DNA of 64,000 bases from Kingdonia uniflora (lineage: Eukaryota; Streptophyta; Magnoliopsida; Ranunculales; Circaeasteraceae). How positions within the stretch are numbered: position 1 is the first letter of the stretch; each line of letters begins with the position of its first letter. The translations under genes were made by a program, and so were the position numbers. Below the pieces are notes generated by a model that searched no databases, was not told the DNA's origin, and worked only from the letters and a program-made list of their open reading frames with translations. The stretch covers positions 1 to 64,000 of the forward strand of contig JACGCM010002205.1 of NCBI GenBank assembly GCA_014058105.1. The letters run 5' to 3'. Of the stretch, positions 1-10,702 are shown one piece after another.

Positions 1-191
1 GTTGTTGTTCCGGAGTGTCCCGTCTTTAGTCATAGAGTGTAGAGTGGCCCACAATTCTACTAGTACGGTGTTTCCTTATGTTGGGCCAATTAGAGTATTA
101 TGGTCTTGAAGCAGCATTCTGTGAAAAGAGTAATTATCAACTGCTTCTGAGAACTGTGGCTAAATGCTTCGTTCTTACAGACGGCACCAAA
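1..191 (-). mobile_element. Tat-type gypsy element, start of internal region
   Basis: Mirror of 41911-42102. The primer-binding-type motif CGGCACCAAA at 182-191 is the reverse complement of the TTTGGTGCCG at 41911-41920 that begins the internal region of the right-arm element. The element therefore reads leftward here and its body would lie outside the window. Confidence 0.6.
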
Positions 192-760
192 TATAATAAC
201 CTAATTTCGTATATCAAACTTAGTCTCTCACACCAATGATAATCAGAACGATAGTAAGCGATAGGTAACTGCTAACATAAGGTTTAGCATGGAAAACCTT
301 TTATTAGGTTAAAAACCATGACCTCTCTTGAGGATTTAGAAATAAAGATATTATTGATGTTTGCTAGCTATTATAAAGAACTCCCTGAGTAGTTTTGTGC
401 AGAGTTTCTGGGTTAAATTTCATGTACTTTTATCTGTAGTTCTCTGGTCCTATTTATAGGTCTTAATATGACCATTTGATGACCATTATTATCTTAATGA
501 TGAACGTTACAATATGGATTTGATGAGTCATTGAACTGATTGTGTAACGGTTTAATCCTTCTATTTTGTAACGGCTTCATTAATGACGGAGTGCTTGTTG
601 AATCGAACTGTTAATGTAGAGGTCGAGGATGATAAGTAGACTTCTTTGTAGTTGTTCCATAATGTGCCATGTAATCGTATGTTGATAAGGTCGAGTAAAT
701 GTATGATGGTCAAAGATGGAGCTTGAGTTCAAGATTCGGAATAAGCCACTACACAAATCA
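192..760 (-). mobile_element. LTR of Tat-type gypsy element (left copy)
   Basis: The sequence directly preceding the primer-binding motif (on the minus strand) matches the right-arm LTR. It shares with the second Tat element the downstream phrase built around GGTTTTCCATGCTAAA. The LTR start is approximate because I could not find a clear TG terminus or target duplication. Several substitutions per 100 bases separate it from the right-arm copy. Confidence 0.45.
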
Positions 761-973
761 TACTGAATAACTAGAAGTGTACTTTGTGGGTGCCTGCTCT
801 AGGCTAATTTCATAGTTTAATTAGATAAAACTTAGCTATGATATAAACCAAACCCAGATTCCCAGAGTCTAGACTAGTTAAAGCCTTAGAACCTTCATGT
901 GTTCGATACCCCACTTACCCTTTATACATTATAATTTCTAAATAAGTGAGATTATTAATAAACCCTATAAAAT

Positions 974-1640
974 GTCCTATCAATTACAAAAGGTGTTAAA
1001 GACCTCAGCCCATAAATCAAATGACATATATGCATTGTGTAGGAGAGATTGTCTAGTTTCAACAATGTGGCAATATCGCCTTTCTGCTAGGCCATTTTGT
1101 TCGGCGGTGTGCGGGCAAGGAGAAGCGATAGTATATGCCTTGACTATCAAGAAATTGAGTAAAATTTCGATATTCTCCTCCATTGTCTGATTGGAATATC
1201 TTGATTTTCTTGTTTAGTAAAATTTTCAATTTTGGATATAAAGGACATAAAGATAGGTAATACATCGGATTTACGAGTAAGTAGAAAAATCCAAACAAAT
1301 CTACTTAAAAATCTATTAGTAATAGATAGTAACGGAAACCATTTCGAGGTATGATTGAAGAAGGCCCCCACAAATCAGAGACAATGAGTTACAAAGGTTC
1401 AAAGTATAAATTTAAACTATTTGAAAAATACAACTTTGTACTCTTATTGGCAATAATGGCAATGTTTAACTTTATTGTGGACAACTTGAAGAAAGACTTG
1501 CTGAACAACACATTTTACAGTTTGCATCATGGGATCCTCCAAAGTTGAATGGAGGATCGCTCACTAATTAAGCGGAAAGGGGGAAAATGATCATGAAATG
1601 TTGATAAGCAGTATGTCATTCTTATTCCACCCTTGTAGAT
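974..1640 (-). pseudogene. Copia integrase fragment, broken
   Basis: Read on the minus strand, the translation gives a copia integrase core in pieces: a stretch with SRFVWIFLL, then SDNGGEYRNF, then HTAEQNGLAERR, ending in SFDLWAEVFNTFCN. These are the usual D and E catalytic blocks of the rve domain, now split between two frames with stops upstream. No LTR, gag or reverse transcriptase of this element remains nearby. The mirror copy is at 40458-41125 and differs by several residues. Confidence 0.75.
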
Positions 1641-1742
1641 ACACTATCCCCGTGTGATGATCCTTCACAAGAAAGAAATAAGAGTACGGCGAAGCCCAAA
1701 GTAGACATTATTATCTTCAGAATAGTAAAATGCATATAATAG

Positions 1743-2676
1743 TGATCTAGGATAATCTGAGTCATTTTTTTAAATTTTGTTAAAGTCTATTTGAATAGAC
1801 TTTTAGTATGTTCGAATACACTCATGTTTGTTCGAATAGACTTTTATGTTTGCTCGAAGAAACATCTGTCTGAGTAGATTATTCAAATAGACTTTTAGTC
1901 TTTTTGAATTGACTCATGTTTGTTAGAACATACTTTTATGTTTGTTCGAATAAATACTTGTTTGAGTAAATTGTTTGAACAAACTTTTAGTCTGTTAGAA
2001 TAGACTATTCATTCGAACGACTTTTTTCATGTTCTCTGGAATTTGTCCCATAGACACATTTTTGTTCAAACGAGTTGTCATACCGTTCGAACGAGTTGTC
2101 AACTTTCTAGGGTTTTAGATCAATTAGGCGAAAAGTCGTTCTAACGAGTTTGAATGTCGTTCGAACGACTTGGGCATAGTTTGTGATTTTAGGAGTTGTT
2201 TTGCCTCGAAATCCGTTATTATTATTATTTTGAGTTCCCTAGTGTATAAAAGGAACTAGGTTATTTTTCTATCTATGTTAGTTCTAAAAAAAGTTATGGG
2301 GAAGAACTTAGGATTTAGAGTATTATCATTGTAATTACTATGTTCTTTGCAATTGAATCTCTTATTTTTCCCAACCAATTGTTATTCTTCGTATTTTTCT
2401 GCTAACTAGAGCTTTTCTATCGTATTATAGATTAATAATTGTTCTATTTTGTAACTTGGAAACTTGTAATCCTCATAAAGGGGCAAGATTAGGCAAGATA
2501 AAGTGATCTTAGAGGGATCCAAATTTTTGAAAGATAGACTTGGGGTTTGAGAGGAGTTAAATAGAAATCAAGTATTTGAGCAATTGAAGCTCTAAAAAGG
2601 AAATTCTCCCCCCAATTTGTGTTTGTTCTTCGTTAATTTTACAAATTAGGTTACTCTCGATTTGATTATGGATTAA
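1743..2676 (+). mobile_element. 5' LTR of the decayed gypsy element
   Basis: Starts TGATCTAGGA like the 3' LTR at 7793. It contains a run of short TTCGAA-centred motifs (1780-2170), a TATA-like TATAAAAG near 2245, and ends just before TGGTATCAG at 2678-2686, a degraded primer-binding site. The right-arm copy has lost about 42 bp across the LTR start and 201 bp across the primer-binding site. It keeps about 187 bp that this copy has lost. Confidence 0.65.
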
Positions 2677-2853
2677 GTGGTATCAGTTTTCCAGTAACGA
2701 TTCTTGGGGGGATTGTGGTTTATGGTCTCTATGCGTGACTGACTCAAGCAAACGAAGGGAAACTTAGTGAGTCCGTTGAAGATTCACTGGAAACCTCACT
2801 CAAAGAAGAAGGAAAATTTGGAGATGGGTGATTTTGAAGATTGACTCACGACT

Positions 2854-4220
2854 TTGGAAATGAAGGTTTCTGACCTAACTACTACTCTAGGGAAGTTGGT
2901 AGAGCAATTACGTCTCACGAACCTCGCGAAAGCTTTCTCTTCGGTGAAACGACGAGTATGGTCGAAGAAGAAAGGGGTTGCAGAGGAGGATACCAAGGAG
3001 GTAGATAGTGATTCTAGTGATGCCGAATCCGTCGAGGAGCGATCGGTTATTGGCAAGTCAATAAATCCTATGTGTAATCCCCGTATCGATTTTAAAATCA
3101 AAATTCTGGTATTCGATGGTTCAATCGATGCCAAAAAGTTGGATACTTGGTTAGATAGGCTAGAAACTTATTTTTCTCTTTACGAATAATCCAATGCTTA
3201 GAAAATATGTTTTTCTACATTGAAATTCGCAAGTCATGCACTCACGTGGTGGAAATCCTATCAAAAACGTCACAAAGTAGGAAGTTTGAGTTGGAAGGAA
3301 TTTAAGATATTAGTGAGAAAATAATTTTATCTGATTGGGTATGAGCAAGAGGGATGGTTCAAATGGCATAATTTGTGTCAAAAGTCTAAGTAATCCGTAC
3401 AAGAGTACACTACGACGTTTCATAACCAAGCTTTGGTTTTGGACATCGATGTGGACGAGTATGAGGTATCCATGAAGTACACGGGGGTTTGTCAAAGTTT
3501 ATTAGAAAAGAGTTTAAGCTCTTTACTGTGGCCAATATCGAAGATGCTACCGTGAAAGCAATTGTTATTGAAGGCAAGTACTTGAAGAGTGACAAAAAAG
3601 ACAACAAAAATAGGTTGGGGTACAAGTCTAGTTGGTAAAACAAGCATAAGGGAGAGTCCAAAAGAGAGGGGTCTTCGTCCAAGGAGAATTATTACAGTCA
3701 TTGTAAGGCGAGTGGACATATTTTAGATAAATATTAGAAATTTCACCCGGAGCTTAGGCCGGAGGAGAAGAGCAAGAAAGAGAGATATGCACTAGCCACA
3801 ACGGTTGTTGACCTCCCGGATTTAGATAAACCGAATCCTAAGCTTACACTCATGTTTCAACAGACTATGGCTACCGAGTAGGAGAGTCGAGAAGAACTTT
3901 TACATGTCAGTATTCAGATGAAGTAGAGCTTAGTCGAGGCCATTATTGATCTAGGTAGTCAAAAAAACTAGATTTTTGAGGCATTGGTGAAGAAGATGGG
4001 TTTGAATACTACAACTCATCCTAAGCCGTATGGTTTGGGGTGGATTCAGAAAAATACGGATTTGATGATCACGAAAGCAGTGTATATTCAAGTTTGCGAT
4101 CACTGAAAGGTTTATTGACGAGGTAACATGTGAAGTGATTCATTTAAATGTGTATTAGGTCATCTTGGGTAGCCCTTATCTTTGGGACCGAGATTCGATT
4201 CATTACCGTAAAGCTCGCTA
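2854..4220 (+). pseudogene. Gypsy gag-protease remnant
   Basis: The first 111 codons (2854-3189) end in FDGSIDAKKLDTWLDRLE, the start of a retrotransposon gag domain. In-frame fragments continue through ALTWWKSYQKRH and GYEQEGW. A zinc knuckle near 3690-3750 has lost two of its cysteines (YSHCKASGH then KY). A protease-like DLGSQKN occurs near 3950. Many of the stops fall where CAA or CAG would be expected in the family, so C-to-T decay explains them. The mirror copy is 37935-39301. Confidence 0.75.
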
Positions 4221-4425
4221 GTATCGTCTTGTGAAGGAGGGAAAAGAGTTATATATCAATGCTTGTAAAGAGCATGTCACCACGAATAATTTAGTAACGG
4301 TGACTCAGGTAAAGAGGTTGGTTAATGCGATTGGCAATTTTGTGTTATTGGTGCGACCGGTTCAAGAGGGTACGTCGGCTACAGTGTTGTCTACAATGAC
4401 AAAGTCTTCTAAGCAATAAAATGAA

Positions 4426-4912
4426 ATGGGGAAGTTGCAAGAGGAGGTTGTGGTATATTCTGATTACAAACCGTTCCAGTTTTTAGCTATGCAGTCCAAG
4501 CTACAACAAGCCCGCCAGATAAAGTGGATGTCGTATCTGCAACAATTCCCCTTGATTATCAAGTATAAGAAGGGAGTGGACAACAAAATGGCTGATAGAT
4601 TATCTCGACCCCCATTACCAACTATTTTTTCTTTGTAGGTAGTTATGCAGATAAAACCTATTGTTCTGTCGGAGTATGTTGCAGGATATGATCATCCCAA
4701 AGGGCGTAGTGTGTTTCGCCAAAAGTTGTTACAAGGCAAGACATGTGAGTTTGACTTCGATTTTTCACCTTTCATAAAGATGTATTCGGTGATTAATGTC
4801 GAGCATTTGAAGATGTTTGAGCCGTCTCTTTTAGATGAAGACTCAACAATCAACACTCGCCTACCGTCAGTTGATGACTTATGGATGGAAAGAGACGATC
4901 CGCTGCAGAAGG
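4426..4912 (+). pseudogene. Gypsy RNase H end and chromodomain-like tail
   Basis: The frame at 4426-4638 contains YSDYKPFQFL and QARQIKWMSYLQQF, then KMADRLSRPP. This is the end of the gypsy RNase H domain. After one stop, 4645-4907 contains INVEHLKMFEP, the phrase found after integrase in chromodomain-type gypsy elements. Everything that should lie between, namely reverse transcriptase at the front and integrase after RNase H, is deleted. The frame is then cut by the copia insertion at 4913. Confidence 0.75.
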
Positions 4913-5531
4913 CGTTAGGAATACGGCTCAAAAACTGTTGAAGTCGTTCGAACGAGTGGGAAGTCGTTCGAACGAAAATAGCGCTTGGGCCAAAATTCCA
5001 GGGGATTGTCTAATTCGTTCGAACGACCTCATGACTCGTTCGAACGACTTTGGCTTTGTTTGTTTGTTTCTAAATTCGTTTTGAAGGGGATTTGATCTAA
5101 AGCGATGGATTATCTCGTGATGCTTATTTCGGAGATGACCTAATGGAAAGTCTATAAATAGAGAGTGTATGTTAAATGCCTCTGTACTGTGAGAAAGAGA
5201 TAGAGAGAAAAAATGGAGAAATTTAGGGTTTAGCTCTGGAGAGGTTTCTTGGATTTTTTCTTTCTAGGGTTTCTTGCTGGGATTATCTGTAAGGGTAGAG
5301 GTGAGGTTTGAGTGATCTTTGTAACCTTTTGTAACCCTTAGTGTGATAATAAATTCGCCATGCTTGTCGGAGGGGTGGTTTTGATCCTGTTTAGGGTTTC
5401 CACCTAATTAAACCTTGTGTTGTGTTTTTATTGCCTTTATTCGAATTCTCTTTGGTTAGAGTTGGTTCTTTGAGTTCTTACTGATCGTATTGTGCTTCCG
5501 CGCGTGATTTGCCCCCTCAGTTTTCCTAACA
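4913..5531 (+). mobile_element. 5' LTR of copia gag-protease element
   Basis: Begins CGTTAGGAATACGG (ancestral TG changed to CG) and ends CCTAACA. Four copies of the 12-base palindrome TCGTTCGAACGA lie at 4944, 4964, 5015 and 5036, upstream of a likely TATA sequence (TCTATAAATAG near 5151). This places them in the promoter part of the LTR. Confidence 0.9.
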
Positions 5532-5572
5532 ATTGGTATCAGAGCGAGGTTTGGGGCAAGTAGAGTAGCAAG

Positions 5573-6958
5573 ATGGGAAGATCCAAGTATTCTAACGTGA
5601 TCAGGCTTGATGTGGAGAAGTTCGATGGGAAGATTAATTTTGGATTGTGGCAAATACAAGTCCAAGATATTTTGATTCAAGGCGGGTTACGCAAGGCACT
5701 GAAAGGGAAGCCTATACCTAAAACTCCGGTTAAAGGTATAGCGGCCCAGAAAGCGGACGAAGATAAAGAAAAGGACTGGGAAGATCTGGATTCAAGGGCT
5801 GCGAGCGGGATACGCCTTTGTCTCGCTAAGAACGTTTTGGCAAACGTGGTTGGAGAGAAGACCGCAAAGGGTCTTTGGGAAAAGCTTGAAAGTTTGTATC
5901 AAACGAAGAGTCTTTCGAATCGCTTATACCTCAAGGAGCGACTTCATACACTTAAGATGAATGAGGGTACGAGCGTTGGTGATCACTTAGGTTCTTTGAA
6001 CGGGATCGTTTCAGAATTGGAATCGATCGGAGTTAAAGTTGAGGATGAAGATAAGGCGCTTCAACTCATATGGTCTCTTCCGTCTTCCTTCAAGCATCTT
6101 CAACCTACGTTAATGTATGGAAAGAAAACTTTGAGTTTTGAGGAGGTTACAAGTACGCTTCTTTTTGAGGAGAGAAGGCTTAAGGGTAGCGAATCCTTTG
6201 GGGAAAACTCTGCAATGGTGGTTAGTGGGAAGAGAAGCTTTAATAAGTTTAGAAAAGGAACTTGTTGAAGCTGTGGTCAATCGGGTCATTATAGATCGGA
6301 TTGCAAAGCGGGGAAAGGTAATGGAGCAAGTTCGGCAAAAGGTTCCGAAAGTGACACTAACAAACTGGCAACGGTTACCAGTAATGATGGTGAGGAGGCG
6401 CTCCTCGTGGTGGCCGCTGATGGTTCTCGCCATGATAGAGGATGGGTGTTTGATAGTGCGGCTACAATGCATGTATGTGCACACAAGGCATGGTTCGGCA
6501 ATTATGCAAGGTGTGAGGGTAGCAAGTTTGTGTTGACGAGCGATGGCTCTCGAAGGTCGATTTCGGGAGTGGGTGATATTCGCGTGAGGATGTTCGATGG
6601 ATGCATCGTAGTTCTTCATGATGTTCAACATGTGTCGAGTATGACTCATAATCTAATTTCACTTTCCAAGTTAGATAATGAGGGTTACAATTACTTTGGG
6701 CGAGGTGGAGTAATAAAAGTTTATCGGAAATCTTCTTTGATCATGAAGGGAGTTCTAAGCGGGAACTTGTATGCATTGATTGGTAAATTAATGGGTGGAG
6801 ATGTGAAGGTTGCGTGTACCAAGGAAGCTATGAAGATTTCTCGAAAGAGGAATTTAGTTCAAGGTGGAGCAATGGCACGGTCTACAAAGATGATCCGAAT
6901 GTGGGTTCCGATTGGTGGGTCTAGGAAAAACCTAGACTCGTGTAATTCTCATAATTGA
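5573..6958 (+). pseudogene. Copia gag-protease polyprotein with one stop
   Basis: The ATG at 5573 lies 28 bases after the primer-binding site. Residues 1-231 are a copia gag (UBN2-like: GLWEKLESLYQTKSL, then LWSLPSSF-type text). The stop at 6266-6268 falls inside the zinc knuckle C-x2-C-x4-H-x4-C. The related element at 62849 has TGG there, so this is a TGG-to-TGA change. Beyond it the same frame continues through SCGQSGHYRSDC and a protease-like region with FDSAATMHVC, then ends in an unfamiliar basic tail. Length would be about 461 residues. The right-arm copy (35196-36581) has the same stop. Confidence 0.88.
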
Positions 6959-7020
6959 GAAGCGACAAGGATACACGACGAATGCAGCAGAAGAAACAGT
7001 TTTATCGCCGAGGTGGAGAT

Positions 7021-7583
7021 TGTTAGGAATACGGCTCAAAAACTGTTGAAGTCGTTCAAACGAAAATAGCACTTGGGCCAAAATTCCAGGGGATTGTCTA
7101 ATTCGTTCGAACGACCTCATGACTCGTTCGAACGACTTTGGCTTTGTTTGTTTGTTTCTAAATTCGTTTTGAAGGGGATTTGATCTAAAGCGATGGATTA
7201 TCTCGTGATGATTATTTCGGAGATGACCTAATGGAAAGTCTATAAATAGAGAGTGTATGTTAAATGCCTCTGTACTGTGAGAAAGAGATAGAGAGAAAAA
7301 AGGGAGAAATCTAGAGTTTTGCTCTAGAGAGGTTTCTTGAATTTTCTTTCTAGGGTTTCTTGCTGGGATTATCTGTAAGGGTAGAGATGAGGTTTGAGTG
7401 ATCTCTGTAACCTTGTAACCCTTAGTGTGATAATAAATTCGTCATGCTTGTCGGGGGGGTGGTTTTGATCCTGTTTAGGGTTTCCACCTAATTAAACCTT
7501 GTGTTGTGTTTTTATTGCTTTTATTCGAATTCTCTTTGGTTAGGGTTGGTTCTTTGAGTTCTTGTTGATCGGTTTTCCCAACA
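7021..7583 (+). mobile_element. 3' LTR of copia gag-protease element
   Basis: Begins TGTTAGGAATACGG and ends TTTCCCAACA, immediately followed by target duplicate GAAGG. It is shorter than the 5' LTR: one palindrome unit near the start and a stretch before the end are missing. The preceding GAGGTGGAGAT serves as the purine tract. Confidence 0.9.
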
Positions 7584-7588
7584 GAAGG

Positions 7589-8083
7589 ATAGTAATCTAG
7601 AGAGGAGAGTTCATGCTACAAGATGGGGTAGTATTTAGTCGTTCCGAGTTGGGAAGAAAGGTCAACTACCTAGCAAGTCAAAATGGTACAGCAGAGAAAT
7701 GGGCATAGCCGCATTCCCACATCTCCAGTAGCTTGAGTAGAAGCTCAAGGCTCATAAAGAGGGGGGGGGGGGGGGGGGGGGGGGTGGAGCCATGATCTAG
7801 GAGGATATGAGAATTTTGTTTGATTTTTGTTAAAGTCCATTCGAATAGAGTCTTAGTATGTTCGAATACACTCATGTTTGTTCGAACAGACTTTTTTGTC
7901 TATTCGAAGAAACACCTGTCTGAGTAGATTATTTGAATAGACTTTTAGTCTGTTCGAATACACTCATGTTTGTTTGAACATACTTTTATGTTTGTTCGAA
8001 TAAATACCTTTCTGAGTAAATTGTTCGAACAGACGTCTGTTCGAATACACTCATTTTTGTTCGAATACACTCCTTGTTATTGG
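7589..8083 (+). mobile_element. Gypsy end: polypurine G-run and truncated 3' LTR
   Basis: After the copia target duplicate the gypsy sequence resumes. A run of 24 G at 7761-7784 sits at the polypurine tract, and the 3' LTR begins at 7793 (TGATCTAGGA). The LTR repeats the TTCGAATAGAC-type motifs of the 5' LTR but is lost after about 8083. The mirror run has 22 C, so this tract varies between arms. Confidence 0.75.
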
Positions 8084-8590
8084 TTTTGATTGTGTATTCC
8101 CTTTTGCTTGTTTGTTGCTAATCAAATCGAATCGGCGGTTGGCTTCCGCGGCGCAGCTCAACACATTGAAGAGTCGCAACTCTTGAGAGAGAGAAAACTC
8201 TTTAAAAAATACGGACAAGTACACGTGTCACGCGGAGGGACCACCAAAAAGAACGACGAACCGCGAACACTATAAGCGCAATCGGCTTAATAGTATAGAT
8301 AGATAGATAGATAGATAAAGTTGTTGTAGTCTTTATACATTGCCATGATCTCTGTTTCGGCTTTATTTCATCCCTCTTTTTTTTGGACCCCAAGATACTC
8401 TAGAAAAAAAAATCACATTTCATATTTCTAGATCAGCAAAAAGAGAAAATAGTGACAAAATTGGTTTGAACACAATTTATTCAATCCTGAGTATCTTGTT
8501 CGTACATTGGATACATGGAAACATAGAAAGTTTTACATGACACTGTAAGTCCTAACTCGGGCTATAACAATATAGTGTCATCATCATCCC
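8084..8590. other. Stretch between gypsy LTR and KO, with GATA microsatellite
   Basis: No gene is seen. It contains a GC-richer segment (8130-8290) followed by a (GATA)n microsatellite at about 8293-8317, one unit longer than in the right arm (33842-33862). The last 270 bases are the 3' flank of the KO gene. Confidence 0.6.
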
Positions 8591-10702
8591 CTATCGAGAG
8601 AATCTTGGTGTCATGTAAGCTTGCATTGGGTGGAGTTTATGAGTGGTCAACAAAACTGTATCAACGTCTTCTTCCTCTCCCTCTTTCAGCTTCCACTGAA
8701 AGTTCTGTACGAGTGCGCCAATTGACATGCATGAAATCAATAATGCCTGCAGAGATCCTGCACAAACTCGTTTTCCACCTCCAAATGCCATGGTTTTGTA
8801 CAGATCCATCCGGTCGTACTTGTCATCGAGAAATCTCTCAGGATTCCATTCTTCGGGCACATCCCATTGTTTCTTATCCATGTTACACCCATAGATATTG
8901 ATTGCAATCTGTGGAGATTAAAGCCGTTAGATCGTGGGAAAAAAATAAGTGAGGATCGGTTCAATAAAACTCATTATATTTTACAACTTTAGATACATAT
9001 GAAACCACCGATGAGATGTGAGTTTGTTTCGATTAAATCAATCATGACTAGTATAGCGTAATGATATGTGTGCCCAACAAAATAAAATTACGCTTATAAA
9101 TATATTGGATCCCCTATGCAAAAACTGAATTAGAGAAGCAATGATAAAGCCTTCAGAGCATAAAAATAGTAATATGAAGAGTATTCACCTCGCTTCCAGC
9201 AGGGATGTGGTATCCTCCTAGTTGTGTATCTTCATGCGCGTATCTTAAGGGGACTACTGGAACAGGAGAATGTTTCCTTAAAGTTTCATGGAAAACAGCA
9301 TTTAAGTATGGTAACTGTGACAAATGCTCCTCTGTAAGCTTGTCGGAGCCGCAAACACTGTTGATCTCCCGGTAGAGTTTTTCCTACATGATTAAAAACA
9401 AGAAGAAATCACAAAGGTACAGAGCTAAGAAAATCATCGACGACATGACAAAGGAAGCATATTTTACTAGAAAAGGCACCTGACAACTTCCACTCTTTGC
9501 AAGTTCATACATTGCCCACTCTGTTGTGACCAAGGTCGTATCTGATGCCTCAATAATTGTCTCCCAGATCAGCATAAGTATTTGTTCATCCGTCAATGCT
9601 TTTCTTCGGATAACAAGAAGTCTAGATAACAGTTTATTTCCTGTTTGAAATCCATTTCGTTATAGCCAATACTAAATTAGACATATTGAAAAGGGGAAAG
9701 GACTTCAGAATAGCTACCTCTCCCAAAGAGATCCGTTTCTTTTGATGGTTAATAAGTGCTTTCATCACAGCTTTCCTACGCATGTTCATCTGATTAATCT
9801 TCATTTCAATACTTTTATTAGGGACCCACTTTAAATATGGAAAGAAGTCTCTCCAGTCCACCTCGATTGCACCCATCATTGGATCAACTACTAACACCTG
9901 AAAGATCTCATCTCTTGACAAACTAATGCCAAGCTCCTCAACGTAAACGGATGAATCCAAGTCCCTACCCAAAGCCTGCAAAATTAACTCGTTTCAACAC
10001 TTCTTGAGTTTTTTATTAGCACATTATGAAGATCAATACACATAGTGAACCTTACTTCTTTCAATGCTAGTCCAAAGAGTTCAGTCTTGACTACTTTTCT
10101 CAAGTTTATAGCTTCCTGAGGATTTTTCTTGGCATGAGCATCTAAGACCTGCGATATGTTCTCTATCATGGTGTCTCTGTGACCACGGTGTCGCTTCTGG
10201 ATTTCAAATAAGATGAATGTAAGCAATCCATGGACAGGGAAATGTAGAATTACGTGATATGAAATTTAATGTATTGCCAAAACCTGAGCATTGGCTCCCA
10301 AGACAGATGTAAGTATATATCGTTTTACTGTCTTGTGAAACTCGTTGTAATCACTTGTTGCAACCATACACTTGTCGCTGGTGAGAATCTTTAACGCGTT
10401 CGAAAGTTTCCTCGTTGAGATCGATGAGAACCTAGTTACCATAGCCTGCAAGATCCATCCAGAATGAGATGTGCAAGCATTCAGTCTATTGTTTACTTGT
10501 ACGTAAATTAATAATATCCTAAATTAGATGCATAAGCCCAATTTTCGTGATAAAAACGAATGTATCAGGGAGATACCAAGAATTGAGACACGAAACCTAA
10601 ATAGTTGATATGTTCCCGCACTGAACAGTGAGACTGGATCTTAGATAGTCCAGATTAGAGCTTAACTACTACAACCAATTGAATGCCATGTTACATCTAG
10701 AA

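Larger units (their letters stand above)
4913..7583 (+). mobile_element. Non-autonomous copia element, gag-protease only (left copy)
   Basis: A complete small LTR element: 5' LTR 4913-5531, primer-binding site TGGTATCAGAGC at 5534-5545 (initiator-Met type), one gag-protease frame at 5573-6958, and 3' LTR 7021-7583. Target duplication GAAGG lies at 4908-4912 and 7584-7588. There is no integrase, reverse transcriptase or RNase H. This is the architecture described for TR-GAG elements, which move using proteins from other copies. The two LTRs differ by about 21-bp and 33-bp deletions in the 3' LTR. The mirror element in the right arm shares those differences, so insertion predates the duplication. 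Confidence 0.92.
1743..8083 (+). mobile_element. Decayed Ty3-gypsy element with nested copia (left copy)
   Basis: It is bounded by related LTR sequences: the 5' LTR starts at 1743 with TGATCTAGGA, and a truncated 3' LTR starts at 7793 with the same TGATCTAGGA. Inside, in order, are gag, a degenerate zinc knuckle, a protease remnant, then directly the end of RNase H and a chromodomain-like tail. The reverse transcriptase core and integrase core are missing. A copia element (4913-7583) is inserted in the 3' part, between duplicated GAAGG. No long open frame survives. Confidence 0.85.

Noticed and set aside
972..1548. Plus-strand short open frames in the copia scrap
   Set aside because: The minus-strand reading gives integrase motifs. 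The plus-strand frames are their shadows.
4940..5050. CRISPR-like array from the regularly spaced palindromes
   Set aside because: The sequence is a plant LTR, the spacers are too short and irregular, and there are no cas genes.
6110..6649. 179-residue minus-strand frame over the copia gag-protease junction
   Set aside because: It is antisense to a recognisable gag/zinc knuckle/protease and has no family text of its own.
8130..8320. Helitron end next to the GATA microsatellite (TAATAGTATAGATAG-like terminus)
   Set aside because: It resembles Helitron 5' ends, but no CTRR hairpin end or A-T insertion site could be placed.
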